Shown one piece after another: positions 7,936 through 17,799 of a stretch of DNA of 64,000 nucleotides. A program made the translations under genes and the position numbers. The notes below the pieces were generated by a model. The model saw only the letters and a program-made list of their open reading frames with translations. It did not search any database and was not told the origin of the DNA. This DNA is from Microvirga thermotolerans (GTDB taxonomy: Bacteria > Pseudomonadota > Alphaproteobacteria > Rhizobiales > Beijerinckiaceae). The stretch is taken from contig NZ_CP045423.1 in assembly GCF_009363855.1 (NCBI RefSeq), positions 1,146,001 to 1,210,000 of the forward strand. The letters are read 5' to 3'. How positions within the stretch are numbered: position 1 is the first letter of the stretch; each line of letters opens with the position of its first letter.

Positions 7936-8332
7936 GCGCCATTCCGCGATGACCGCAGGCGCCCCCGTCCGGGCCTGGGACCGCTCCTCGCCCTCGCGCC
8001 GCGGAAGCGGCGGGATCTGCGCGATGGGAGTTCCTCGAGGTGGATCATGGGGCCGAGGGTTCGGTCCGTCCCAAGGACCGAGAAGTCGATCGACGTTCAG
8101 AGATAATACCCTCCATTTGGAGAGGTTTATCGTAAGTATAGATCTGGAAAAATCTAGAATAGATGGCCTCTATGTTTGAATAGGTCATGGAACTTCAGGA
8201 TTATTCGTTGCCAGATCATTTCTTGTTTGTTCCTCATCTGACCCGGAGAAAGTGTAACATTATCCGAAGGAGGTAGCTCTCTGCGGCAAAATTCGAACGA
8301 AGAAAGAACATATCGTTCGTGGAGCGGCGTGC

Positions 8333-8406
8333 CCGAAAACGGAAGCCGGTTCTGCGCAAAAACGTGGAGCATCGGACGCGAAATCGACTTCGCGTCCGAT
8401 GCGCTC
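8333..8406. repeat. Dispersed palindromic repeat with perfect 14-bp stem
   Basis: Has the perfect stem GCATCGGACGCGAA (8369-8382) / TTCGCGTCCGATGC (8389-8402) with a six-base loop, preceded by CGAAAACGGAAGCCGGTTCT. Same family as 4170-4276 and 28091-28140. It lies 68 bp beyond the stop of the minus-strand L,D-transpeptidase and may also act as its transcription terminator. Confidence 0.75.
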
Positions 8407-8474
8407 GCAGCAGGAGACCCGATTCCAGGGCCGGCCGTCCCGGTCCGGCCCTCGCGGACCGGCGGGCCGATGCC

Positions 8475-9230
8475 TCAGATGACGATCACGGGCGCTCCCA
8501 CCGGCACCCGGTTGTAGAGGTCGATCACGTCCCTGTTCAGCATGCGGATGCAGCCGGAGGAGACCGCCTGGCCGATGGTGTGGGGCTCGTTGGTGCCGTG
8601 GATGCGGTAGAGGGAGGAGCCGAGATAGAGGGCGCGGGCGCCGAGCGGGTTGTCGGGCCCGCCGGGCATGTATTTCGGCAGGTCCGGGCGGCGCCTCAGC
8701 ATCTCGGCCGGCGGGCGCCAGTCGGGCCATTCGCGCTTCATGCTCACCGTCTTGCGTCCGGCCCATTCGAAGCCGGGACGCCCGACGCCGATGCCGTAGC
8801 GGATTGCGCGGCCGCCGGGCTGGACGAGGTAGAGAAAGCGGTTCGGCGTGTCGATGATGATCGTCCCGGGCTTCTCCCGGCCGTTATAGGCGACGATCTG
8901 GCGTTCGTATTGCGGCTTGATCGCATAATCGAGGCTGTCGTCGTAGCCGTGTTCGAGATCCCCCGGCAGGGCGGCGGCGGCGCCGTAGGCGTACTCGACC
9001 ATCGGATCGTTCCGGTAGGCCCGCGCGCGGGGAGCCGGACGGGTCACGCTCGGATAGGTTTCCCTGTAGCCGTCCTGCGGGTAGCCCGGCGGATAGCCAT
9101 AGTTCGGCACGACCAGCACGTTGCCGTAGACGTCCCGCGGGGCCGCATAATAGCCCACGGGCTGGGCGAAGGCCGCGGACGACGCGAGAAGGGAAACGAG
9201 GGCGGCAGTGCAAGGAAGCAGAAGGCGCAT
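8475..9230 (-). CDS. L,D-transpeptidase (YkuD domain), periplasmic
   Basis: A 251-residue secreted cell-wall enzyme. An N-terminal signal peptide (MRLLLPCTAALVSLLASSAA, cleavage near AFAQ) is followed by a Tyr/Pro/Gly-rich stretch (~25-60) and a YkuD catalytic domain with the hallmark HGTNEP and SSGCIRM motifs; His and Cys form the active site. The family forms 3-3 peptidoglycan cross-links or anchors outer-membrane proteins to peptidoglycan. Start: the ATG at 9230 begins the signal peptide and has AGGA eight bases upstream; the in-frame ATG ten codons earlier would put charged residues before it. Standalone gene. Whether it cross-links or attaches proteins cannot be decided from sequence alone. 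Confidence 0.95.
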   Translation of the reverse strand: MRLLLPCTAALVSLLASSAAFAQPVGYYAAPRDVYGNVLVVPNYGYPPGYPQDGYRETYPSVTRPAPRARAYRNDPMVEYAYGAAAALPGDLEHGYDDSLDYAIKPQYERQIVAYNGREKPGTIIIDTPNRFLYLVQPGGRAIRYGIGVGRPGFEWAGRKTVSMKREWPDWRPPAEMLRRRPDLPKYMPGGPDNPLGARALYLGSSLYRIHGTNEPHTIGQAVSSGCIRMLNRDVIDLYNRVPVGAPVIVI

Positions 9231-9509
9231 CGAAGCATCCTGTCGTTTCAAGCTTTGCATTCACCCGAAATAACGGGAAGCGCGGCGATTGTTTCCTGGA
9301 AAATGGCAGGAATGGGAAGAGCGGCGTGCGCGGTTTTCCGTCGAAACGCCCGACCGCCGACGAGGAGGCCCCGCGGCTGCGCAGCCTGAAGGGGCGGGGG
9401 CCGGACGGGCCCGAAAGTGCATTCCTCTTTCGGGGCCGATGCTCTATGAGCTTGGCCATGCCTGCGGCGGCATCCATTCCGGATGCCTCCCTCACGCCCT
9501 CGAGTCGTC

Positions 9510-10355
9510 ATGCAGTTCGGTCCCGCCTTGCGGGCCGCCGCGGGAATCGCGGTGTTGTCCGTCATGGATGCGGTCATCAAGGGGATGGCCGCCCATTACC
9601 CGATCTTCCAGGTCGCGTTCCTGCGCTTCGCCTGCGGCACCCTGGTCGCCACCGGCGTCGTGGCGGCCGTGCGTCCGGGCTGGCCGTCCCGGGAGACGGT
9701 GGCGGCGAATCTCCTGCGGTCGGTGGCGGCGGTCGTCACGGCGGTGAGTTTCTTCTACGCCCTCGGCCAGCTGCCGCTCGCCGAGACCCTGGTGCTGTCC
9801 TTCCTGTCGCCCATGTTCATCGCCCTCTTCGGGATGCTCATGCTGCGGGAGAAGGTGGACGGGCGGATCGTCCTTGCCATCGCGGTGGGCTTCGGGGGCA
9901 CCCTCATCGTCGTCCTCGGTCAGTCGGACGCGGCGCAGGCCGCGCGGTCCTGGTCCGGGGTCGGGGCGGCGCTGCTCTCGGCGGTCACCTATGCCTTCAG
10001 CCTCGTCCTCCTGCGCCAGCGGGCGCAGCGGGACAGGTTCATGCACATCGTCTTCTTCCAGAACATCGGCCCCTGCGTGCTGGTCGCTCCCTTCGCGCTC
10101 CTGGTCTGGCAGCCCCTGAACGGGCCCCACCTGGCCTGGTTCATGGTCATGGGGGTGCTCGGGGTCATCGGCCATATCCTCATGGCGACCGCCTATGCCA
10201 AGGCCGAGGCGGCCCGCCTCGCGCCCCTGGAATACACCGCCCTGATCTGGGCGGCGGCCATCGGCTACGGGGTCTTCAGCGAGATCCCGACCTGGGCCAC
10301 CCTGGGCGGCGGGACCCTGATCGTGCTGGCGGCGCTCCTGACCTCCCGCCGCTGA
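9510..10355 (+). CDS. DMT superfamily (EamA) transporter
   Basis: A 281-residue inner-membrane protein with ten hydrophobic segments in two EamA repeats. The first repeat includes FQVAFLRFACGTLVATGVVA and LPLAETLVLSFLSPMFIALF; the second includes GAALLSAVTYAFSLVLLRQR and RLAPLEYTALIWAAAIGYG. The Arg in FLRFACGT and the A-x-P-L-E-Y motif are typical of exporters of this group. The substrate is unknown; relatives export amino acids, riboflavin or other metabolites. The start is uncertain: ATG at 9510 (MQFGPALRAAAG) fits the family best, while ATG at 9483 adds nine basic residues; neither has a strong ribosome site. Followed by groESL with its own promoter. Confidence 0.92.
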   Translation: MQFGPALRAAAGIAVLSVMDAVIKGMAAHYPIFQVAFLRFACGTLVATGVVAAVRPGWPSRETVAANLLRSVAAVVTAVSFFYALGQLPLAETLVLSFLSPMFIALFGMLMLREKVDGRIVLAIAVGFGGTLIVVLGQSDAAQAARSWSGVGAALLSAVTYAFSLVLLRQRAQRDRFMHIVFFQNIGPCVLVAPFALLVWQPLNGPHLAWFMVMGVLGVIGHILMATAYAKAEAARLAPLEYTALIWAAAIGYGVFSEIPTWATLGGGTLIVLAALLTSRR

Positions 10356-10427
10356 GGCGAAGGGCGAGGGCCCGGGGCGGTGCCGCCGGCCGCGGCCGGC
10401 CGCCGTTCACGATATCCCTCGGAGCGT

Positions 10428-10456
10428 CTTGACTCCCCTCAGCCCCGTCCTTATGT
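10428..10456 (+). promoter_or_regulatory. Heat-shock (sigma-32-type) promoter of groESL
   Basis: CTTGAC (10428-10433), a 16-base spacer, then CTTATGT (10450-10456). This resembles the alphaproteobacterial RpoH promoter and also roughly fits a housekeeping TTGACT/TTATGT pair. It lies directly upstream of the CIRCE operator, so a transcript would start at or within the operator. Confidence 0.7.
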
Positions 10457-10467
10457 CGCGAGCAGTG

Positions 10468-10494
10468 TTGGCACTCGTCGCCCGACAGTGCTAA
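10468..10494. promoter_or_regulatory. CIRCE operator (HrcA-binding) of groESL
   Basis: TTGGCACTC, nine bases, CAGTGCTAA: an inverted repeat differing at two positions from the consensus TTAGCACTC-N9-GAGTGCTAA. Known as the target of the HrcA repressor. It sits 62 bp upstream of groES. Combined with a sigma-32-like promoter it indicates dual heat-shock control. Confidence 0.93.
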
Positions 10495-10556
10495 CAGCTG
10501 AAAAAGACCAGGACGCGGCCATTGGGGGCTGCGCTAACAGTCGAAGAGGAAGTTCC

Positions 10557-10847
10557 ATGAAGTTCCGTCCGTTGCACGACCGCGTCGTCGTCCGCCGCGT
10601 AGAGAGCGAGGAGAAGACGAAGGGCGGCATCATCATCCCCGATACCGCCAAGGAAAAGCCGCAGGAGGGCGAGGTGATCGCCGTCGGCCCCGGCGCCCGC
10701 GACGAGAGCGGCAAGGTCGTTCCGCTGGACGTGAAGGCCGGCGACCGCGTGCTGTTCGGCAAGTGGTCCGGCACGGAAGTGCGCATCGACGGCGAGGATC
10801 TCCTCATCATGAAGGAATCCGACATCATGGGCGTCGTCGCGAAGTAA
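10557..10847 (+). CDS. groES: Co-chaperonin GroES (Cpn10)
   Basis: A 96-residue co-chaperonin that caps the GroEL cavity as a heptamer. The N-terminus [20 protein letters not shown], the mobile loop ([20 protein letters not shown]) and the end region [14 protein letters not shown] are all canonical, and the length is standard. Start: ATG at 10557 with AGAGGAAG upstream; the longer in-frame ORF from 10380 runs through the CIRCE operator and is spurious. It is first in an operon with groEL (53-bp gap) and controlled by the promoter and CIRCE element upstream. Confidence 0.98.
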   Translation: MKFRPLHDRVVVRRVESEEKTKGGIIIPDTAKEKPQEGEVIAVGPGARDESGKVVPLDVKAGDRVLFGKWSGTEVRIDGEDLLIMKESDIMGVVAK

Positions 10848-10897
10848 GCGCGGCCGCGGCCCTTTCCATCCGTTTTCCAAGACAACTGGAGGCATAG

Positions 10898-12535
<1,638 letters not shown>

Positions 12536-12633
12536 GTCCGCGGAAAGCCGCCCGTCACGCAAGGAGCTCGAGTCCGGCCCGCCGGGCTCGAGGGGCGGCA
12601 CGGACTTCCAGGTCCTGCGACACCGCAGAAATG

Positions 12634-12665
12634 GAGAAGCCCCGGAGGAAACTCCGGGGCTTCTC
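12634..12665. terminator. Bidirectional terminator between groEL and cls
   Basis: Perfect 13-bp stem GAGAAGCCCCGGA / TCCGGGGCTTCTC with a six-base loop (GGAAAC), placed between convergent groEL and cls. The T-run is minimal (CCTT) on the plus side. Confidence 0.8.
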
Positions 12666-12683
12666 CCTTGAGAGACCCTCGCT

Positions 12684-14120
12684 TCACAGAAGCGGGCTCA
12701 CCAGCCGGGCGATGTTCTCGACGATCTTCGAGGCGAGCGGACGGGCGCGCCAGGTTTCGAGGGACAGTTCCTCGCTCGCGGCGAAGTACTCCTCCTGCTC
12801 CGCGTGGAGGGCAGCGGTCACGGTCCTGTCGAAGACGATCAGGCTGACCTCGGAGTTGAGCGTGAAGGAGCGCATGTCCACGTTGCTGGAGCCGATCAGC
12901 GAGATGCGGCGGTCGATGCTCAGATGCTTCGCGTGGAGCAGCCTGTCCTTGTAGAGATGGATCCTGACGCCCGCGGCGAGGAGCTCCGTGTAGTAGGAGC
13001 GCTGGGCGAGGCTGACGAGGATCTGGTCCACCGGCTTCGAGAGCACGAGATGCACCTCCACGCCCCGCAGGACGGCGGTGGCCATGGCGCGGAGCAGCGC
13101 CTCGTTGGGAATGAAGTAGGGCGTCGTGACGACGACCCGCCGGCGCGCGCCGTGGACGAGCGCCTCGATGAGGAGCCCGATCCCGGCCTCCGGGTAGTCC
13201 GGCCCGCTCGGCAGGACCTGCGCGACGGCGTTGCCGGTGCGCATCGGCGCAGGGAACAGGTCCGGCGCATCGAGCGCCTCCTGCGTCTCGAGAAACCAGT
13301 CCGCCGCGAAGACGCCCTGCAGTTCGAGAACCACGGGGCCCGTCACCCGCACCACGAGCTCCCGGTTCGTGATGCCGGGCTTGAAGTCCGCGTCGACGAT
13401 GTTTTGCGACCCCACATAGCCGACGACGCCGTCGATCACGGCGATCTTGCGGTGGTTGCGCAGGTCCGCGCGGGCGGATCTGCGCCGCAGCAGGCCGACC
13501 GGCAGGACGAGGTGCACCTCCACGCCGCGCTTGCGCAGGGCCTCCGTCACGCGCGGCGCCCAGGCGCGCGAGCCGAGGGCGTCGATCAGCACCCGGCAGG
13601 TCACGCCGCGCTCGACCGCCCGCGCCAGCGCGTCGATCACGCGCCAGCCGGTGCGGTCGTCCGCGAAGATGTAGAACAGGAGATGCACGTGACGCGCCGC
13701 CCCGTCGATGTCCTCCACGAGCCGCCCGATGGAGCCGTCATAGTCCGAGAGAAGCTCGATGCCGTTGCCGTCGACGTTGGAGAAGCGGCCGAGATTCCGG
13801 ATGAGGACCGCGGCCTGCCGCAGGTTCTCGGGCAGGTCCGGCTCCTGCCGCTCCGTCGCGGCGGCGATGCGCGCCGTGACGCCTGCGAACGCCTTGGGCA
13901 GGCGCGCAAAGCGCTCGCGCCGCCAGCGCGGGTAGTTCGGGCGTCCGATGACATGGTAGAGCAGGAGCGCCGGCCACGGCAGGAAGAACACGAAGAGGAG
14001 CCATCCCTTCGCCGCTTCCGGCGAGCGCCGGAACGGCACCACGATCAGCATGACGAGCCGGATGATCCACTCGGAGGCCAGATAGAGGGTCGTCCAGGAC
14101 AGGACGTCGAACCGGCTCAT
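12684..14120 (-). CDS. cls: Cardiolipin synthase (phospholipase D family)
   Basis: A 478-residue inner-membrane enzyme that condenses phosphatidylglycerol molecules (or similar donors) into cardiolipin. Two N-terminal hydrophobic helices (LASEWIIRLVMLIVVPF and GWLLFVFFLPWPALLLYHVI) precede two PLD catalytic modules with complete HxKx4D motifs: NHRKIAVIDG with GSQN, and LHAKHLSIDRR with GSSNVDMRS. Length is typical of bacterial Cls. ATG start at 14120. It sits downstream of otsA on the same strand, 291 bp apart, and ends convergently with groEL. Both cls and otsA are linked to osmotic and envelope stress in bacteria, which may explain their neighbourhood, but no shared promoter is visible. Confidence 0.93.
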   Translation of the reverse strand: MSRFDVLSWTTLYLASEWIIRLVMLIVVPFRRSPEAAKGWLLFVFFLPWPALLLYHVIGRPNYPRWRRERFARLPKAFAGVTARIAAATERQEPDLPENLRQAAVLIRNLGRFSNVDGNGIELLSDYDGSIGRLVEDIDGAARHVHLLFYIFADDRTGWRVIDALARAVERGVTCRVLIDALGSRAWAPRVTEALRKRGVEVHLVLPVGLLRRRSARADLRNHRKIAVIDGVVGYVGSQNIVDADFKPGITNRELVVRVTGPVVLELQGVFAADWFLETQEALDAPDLFPAPMRTGNAVAQVLPSGPDYPEAGIGLLIEALVHGARRRVVVTTPYFIPNEALLRAMATAVLRGVEVHLVLSKPVDQILVSLAQRSYYTELLAAGVRIHLYKDRLLHAKHLSIDRRISLIGSSNVDMRSFTLNSEVSLIVFDRTVTAALHAEQEEYFAASEELSLETWRARPLASKIVENIARLVSPLL

Positions 14121-14411
14121 GCGCGTTGCCTCCTGGCGTTGCGCTCCGCCGGTCCGGGACGGTGCCCGGATCGGCAGGCGCGGAGCGGCGGGATGGATCG
14201 ATCATGCCGCATCTTGTGCGGACCGCCGAAGGCTGTCCAGCCGCGGAGCGGTGCGTCCATCGCGGCGCCGGCCGATCCTCCCTGAGACTGTGCCCTGTCC
14301 TTCCCGCTGCCGCCCGCGCGGACTGTCCGCAGCCGGTTCCGACACGCGAACCGCTCCTGCGCGCCGGCGGGCCACGCGGGCGCGGTGCCGCGGCGCCTCG
14401 CGCGAAGCGGG

Positions 14412-15827
14412 CTATCTCTCCAGAGGCACGCGGCGGCGCGCCTTGTTTGTGCCCTTGCGGTCGCCGAGCTCTTTCAGGAAGGAATCCGCCCACCAGCTCA
14501 CGTCGTAGTCCTCGATGATCTTCATCATCCGCTTCCAGCGCGCGATGCGCTCCTCCCGATCCATGTGGAGCGCGTCGCGGATGGCCTCGGCCACCTCGAA
14601 CTTGTCGTTGGGGTTGACGATGAACGCATCGGTGAGCTGCTGGGCCGCGCCGGCGAACTTGGAGAGGATCAGCACGCCGGGATCCTCCGGATCCTGGGCG
14701 GCGACGTATTCCTTGGCCACCAGGTTCATGCCGTCGCGCATGGGCGTCACCAGTCCCACGCGGGCGATCTTGTAGAGGCTCGCCAGGACGGAGCGGGGAT
14801 AGGCGCTCGTGACGTATTGGATCGGCACCCAGCCCGGCTCGCCGAGAGCCCCGTTGATGCGCCCGAGGGTCTCGCTCGCCGTGCGGCTCAAGGAGGCGTA
14901 TTCCGGAACCTCGCTGCGGCTCGTGGGCGCGATCTGCAGGAAGGTCACGTTCCCGCGCTGGTCGGGGTTGCTGATGAGGAACCGCTCGAAGGCTTCCATG
15001 CGCTCGGGAATGCCCTTCGAGTAGTCGAGGCGGTCGACGCCGATGATGAGCCGGCGCGGGCCCAGGCTTGCGACGGTCTGCGCCACGACCCGGTGGGCGG
15101 GGCTGCGCCGGGCGACCTGCTGAAAGCCCTTGACGTCGATCCCGATGGGAAAGCCCTTGATCCGCGTCCGGCGCCCGTCGAGAACGACGACGTCGGTCCC
15201 CTGCTGCGTCGCGCCGAATTCCTGCACGATGCCCCGGCGCAGGTTGTCCGCGTCCCGGTCGGTCTGCACGCCGACGAGGTCGTAATCGGCGATGGAGCGC
15301 AGGAGCTCGCGGCTGCCCGGCAGGGTTCCGAAGACCTCCGGCGCGGGCCAGGGGATGTGGTGGAAGTAGCCGATGCGGTTCGTCAGCCCCAGCGCCCTGA
15401 GCTCCGCCGCGAGCGGGATCAGGTGGTAGTCGTGCACCCAGATCAGGTCGTCCGGCCGCGTCATGCGCGCCAGGGCGTTCGCGAAGCTGCGGTTGACCCG
15501 GAGATAGCCCGCGTAATCGGCCCGGGAGAACTCCGACAGGCCCAGGCGGTAGTGCATGTTGGGCCACAGGGCGCGGTTGGCGAAGCCGTTATAGTATTCC
15601 TGCCGGTCGATGGGCGTGAGATCCATGAGGGCGTAGTGCACGTTGCCCTTGTCCACCAGCTTCGGCTCGAGGGAGGGATGGGCCGAAACCCGTCCGCTCC
15701 ATCCGAACCAGAGGCCCCGATAGGCCTGGAAGGCCTCCTTCAGGGCGACGGCGAGGCCGCCTGCCGAACCCTTGCCGGTCGGATCCGGAATGGCGACGCG
15801 GTTGGAAACGACGACGAGCCGAGGCAA
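14412..15827 (-). CDS. otsA: Alpha,alpha-trehalose-phosphate synthase (UDP-forming)
   Basis: A GT20 glycosyltransferase of about 471 residues that joins UDP-glucose and glucose-6-phosphate to make trehalose-6-phosphate, an osmoprotectant precursor. Visible signatures: RLVVVSNRVA at the N-terminus, WVHDYHLIPLAAELRA, GVDRLDYSKGIPERM (catalytic base region), and MRDGMNLVAKEYVAAQ. Start: the frame opens GTG-TTG-TTG-CCT; the ribosome site GGAG is too close to GTG (15833) but well spaced for the second TTG (15827), which gives the family-like N-terminus MPRLVVVSNR. No otsB phosphatase is adjacent in this window. Divergent from the cyclase gene with a 197-bp shared upstream region. Confidence 0.95.
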   Translation of the reverse strand: MPRLVVVSNRVAIPDPTGKGSAGGLAVALKEAFQAYRGLWFGWSGRVSAHPSLEPKLVDKGNVHYALMDLTPIDRQEYYNGFANRALWPNMHYRLGLSEFSRADYAGYLRVNRSFANALARMTRPDDLIWVHDYHLIPLAAELRALGLTNRIGYFHHIPWPAPEVFGTLPGSRELLRSIADYDLVGVQTDRDADNLRRGIVQEFGATQQGTDVVVLDGRRTRIKGFPIGIDVKGFQQVARRSPAHRVVAQTVASLGPRRLIIGVDRLDYSKGIPERMEAFERFLISNPDQRGNVTFLQIAPTSRSEVPEYASLSRTASETLGRINGALGEPGWVPIQYVTSAYPRSVLASLYKIARVGLVTPMRDGMNLVAKEYVAAQDPEDPGVLILSKFAGAAQQLTDAFIVNPNDKFEVAEAIRDALHMDREERIARWKRMMKIIEDYDVSWWADSFLKELGDRKGTNKARRRVPLER

Positions 15828-16024
15828 CAACACTCTCCACTGGTTTCAGGGGCGCGGCCGCGCCCGACAGGAATGGGTGTCCCCTACATAGTGCGTCCGG
15901 ACGCGCTGGCATCCTCGCGCGCCGAGAATCCGATTCATGCCCGGAGGGCGCATTTCCATCAACAGGACGTGATGGCGGCCGCGGGTCCCTGGAACGTTCC
16001 GAGGTTTTGGGTGATCGATAGGGA

Positions 16025-17713
16025 ATGAGCCCGTCGCGCATCCCTTCCGTCGCCGAGCCCAGGCCCATCGGCCTGCGCGAGCTGCGCCTCGCCTCCGGGT
16101 TCGTGATGCTCGCGTTCCTTGTCACCCATTTCGGCAACCACGCCCTCGGGCTCGTATCGATTCCGGCCATGGAGGAGGGGCGCCGGATCTTCAACCTGTT
16201 CTGGCGCAACCCTCTCGGCCTTCTCCTCCTCTACGGGTCGCTGCTGCTCCACTACGCCCTTGCCCTCGTGGCGCTCTACCGGCGCCGGACCCTGCGGATG
16301 CCGGCGCGCGAGGCGGCACAGCTCCTCCTCGGCCTGTCGCTTCCCTTCCTCCTCATCCCCCACGTCTCCGGGACGCGGCTGGAGCTTCTGGTGACGGGAC
16401 GCGCGGTGGGATATCCGGACGTGCTGCGGACCGTTTGGATCGTGGCGCCGGAGAATGCGGCCCGGCAGACCGCCGCCCTCCTGGTGGCGTGGATCCACGG
16501 CTGCCTCGGGGTGTCCTTCTGGCTGAGGTCGAAGAGCGGGCTCAGGCGCTACGGGCTTCTGCTCTATACGGGGGCCGTACTGGTGCCCGTCCTCGCGCTG
16601 CTCGGCTTCGTCGAGGCGGGCGCGGATCTCGCCGCCGATCCGGGGCGCTTTCCTCCTCTGCCGGGTCCCGACGGCGGCGAGCGCATCGGCAGCCTCCGCA
16701 CCGGCCTCTATCTCGCCTTCGCCGCCTCGATCGCCGGAACCCTCGCCGCGCGCGGCGTCCGGAGCTACCGCGACCGGAGACGGCATCTGCGCATCGCCTA
16801 TCCCGGGATGCGGGTGGTTTCGATTCCCCAGGGCTTCAGCGTCCTCGAAGCGAGCCGCATGGGCGGCATCCCCCATCAGGCGGCCTGCGGCGGGCGCGGC
16901 CGATGCTCCACCTGCCGGATCCGGGTGGTGCGCGGGCTCGAAGCGCAGCCTGCGCCCGCGCCGCAGGAACTCGCCACTCTCAGGCGCATCGGCGCGCCGC
17001 CGGACGTGCGCCTCGCCTGCCAGCTTCGCCCGGTGCAGGATCTTTCCGTGGTGCCGGTCCTGTCTCCGGCGGAGCACGGCACGGGAGGCAGGGCCGGACG
17101 AGGCGTCACCACGCGCGGGCAGGAGCGGGAGATCGCGGTGCTGTTCTGCGACCTGCGGGAGTTCACGCAGTTCACGGAGGCGCGCCTTCCCTTCGACACG
17201 GTCTTCCTCCTCAACCGCTACTTCGAGGTCGTGGGCCATGCGGTGGAGAGCGCAGGGGGCCATCTCGACAAGTTCATCGGCGACGGGGCGCTCGCCCTCT
17301 TCGGCCTCACGGGCCCGCCCGAACGGGCGGCGAAGCAGGCCTTCACGGCGGCGCTCCGGATTCTCGAGGGCGTCGAGCGCCTCAACCGTCACTACGAAAG
17401 CGAGCTCGACCGCCCGCTCCGGGTGGCCATGGGGTTACATGCGGGTCCCGCCATCGTGGGTGAGATGGGGTACGGGCAGGCGATGGGGCTGACGGCGGTC
17501 GGGGACACCATCAACGCGGCGAGCCGCCTCGAAGGGCTGGCGAAGGACCTCGACGCGCCGCTCGTCGTCTCCGCGGACCTTGCGCGGCGGGCCGGGCTCG
17601 CACTCGAAGGACACGAGCGCCAGACCGCCTCCGTGCGGGGGCGGGCCGCGCCCATCGATGCCTGGATCGTCCGCGACGCAGGCGCTTTCGCCGCCGAGAC
17701 GGAGAATTCCTGA
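16025..17713 (+). CDS. Redox-sensor-like class III adenylate cyclase (heme-type membrane anchor, 2Fe-2S, cyclase)
   Basis: A 562-residue three-module protein. Residues ~15-255 form six hydrophobic helices with His in or next to helices (His35, His39, His76 and one near 152), resembling the succinate-dehydrogenase cytochrome b anchor. Residues ~260-345 are an adrenodoxin-type 2Fe-2S domain with Cys288, Cys294, Cys297 (CGGRGRCSTC) and Cys332. Residues ~368-545 are a class III cyclase with metal Asp in FCDLREFT and IGDGALALFG, the adenine-selecting Lys in DKFIGDG, and GDTINAASRLE. All catalytic positions look intact. Sinorhizobium CyaC, a diheme, quinone-responsive cyclase, has this membrane-anchor type, so this one probably couples quinone or redox state to cAMP. 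ATG start at 16025. The next gene encodes a Cys-rich flavodoxin-fold protein. Confidence 0.9.
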   Translation: MSPSRIPSVAEPRPIGLRELRLASGFVMLAFLVTHFGNHALGLVSIPAMEEGRRIFNLFWRNPLGLLLLYGSLLLHYALALVALYRRRTLRMPAREAAQLLLGLSLPFLLIPHVSGTRLELLVTGRAVGYPDVLRTVWIVAPENAARQTAALLVAWIHGCLGVSFWLRSKSGLRRYGLLLYTGAVLVPVLALLGFVEAGADLAADPGRFPPLPGPDGGERIGSLRTGLYLAFAASIAGTLAARGVRSYRDRRRHLRIAYPGMRVVSIPQGFSVLEASRMGGIPHQAACGGRGRCSTCRIRVVRGLEAQPAPAPQELATLRRIGAPPDVRLACQLRPVQDLSVVPVLSPAEHGTGGRAGRGVTTRGQEREIAVLFCDLREFTQFTEARLPFDTVFLLNRYFEVVGHAVESAGGHLDKFIGDGALALFGLTGPPERAAKQAFTAALRILEGVERLNRHYESELDRPLRVAMGLHAGPAIVGEMGYGQAMGLTAVGDTINAASRLEGLAKDLDAPLVVSADLARRAGLALEGHERQTASVRGRAAPIDAWIVRDAGAFAAETENS

Positions 17714-17799
17714 AAGGCGCTGGGGAGTGCGCTTCCGGAACAAACGGAAAGACGACCACGTTCCAGGGCCGATCCTTCGACGAACCCGAGGAGGGCGCC

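Larger units (their letters stand above)
7725..8474. other. Gene-free interval with two repeats and an AT-rich patch
   Basis: About 750 bases between the SMR gene and the L,D-transpeptidase. It contains a long dispersed repeat (7791-7935), an unusually AT-rich stretch (roughly 8085-8325) and a palindromic repeat (8333-8406). Short open frames on both strands have no ribosome site or recognisable composition. No gene is supported. Confidence 0.6.

Noticed and set aside
7801-8179. Short ORFs in the interval before the L,D-transpeptidase
   Set aside because: They run through dispersed repeats, lack ribosome sites and have Arg/Ser-rich chance composition.
10380-10556. 59-residue N-terminal extension of groES
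   Set aside because: It would translate the promoter and CIRCE operator; GroES homologues begin at MKFRPLHDR.
14121-14411. Overlapping small ORFs between cls and otsA
   Set aside because: No ribosome sites and antisense-like Arg/Ala/Pro composition; I see nothing in this 291-bp gap.
15834-16024. GGAAC-containing EcfG-type stress promoter for otsA
   Set aside because: GGAACGTTCC occurs near 15993-16002, but no properly spaced CGTT -10 element follows on either strand.
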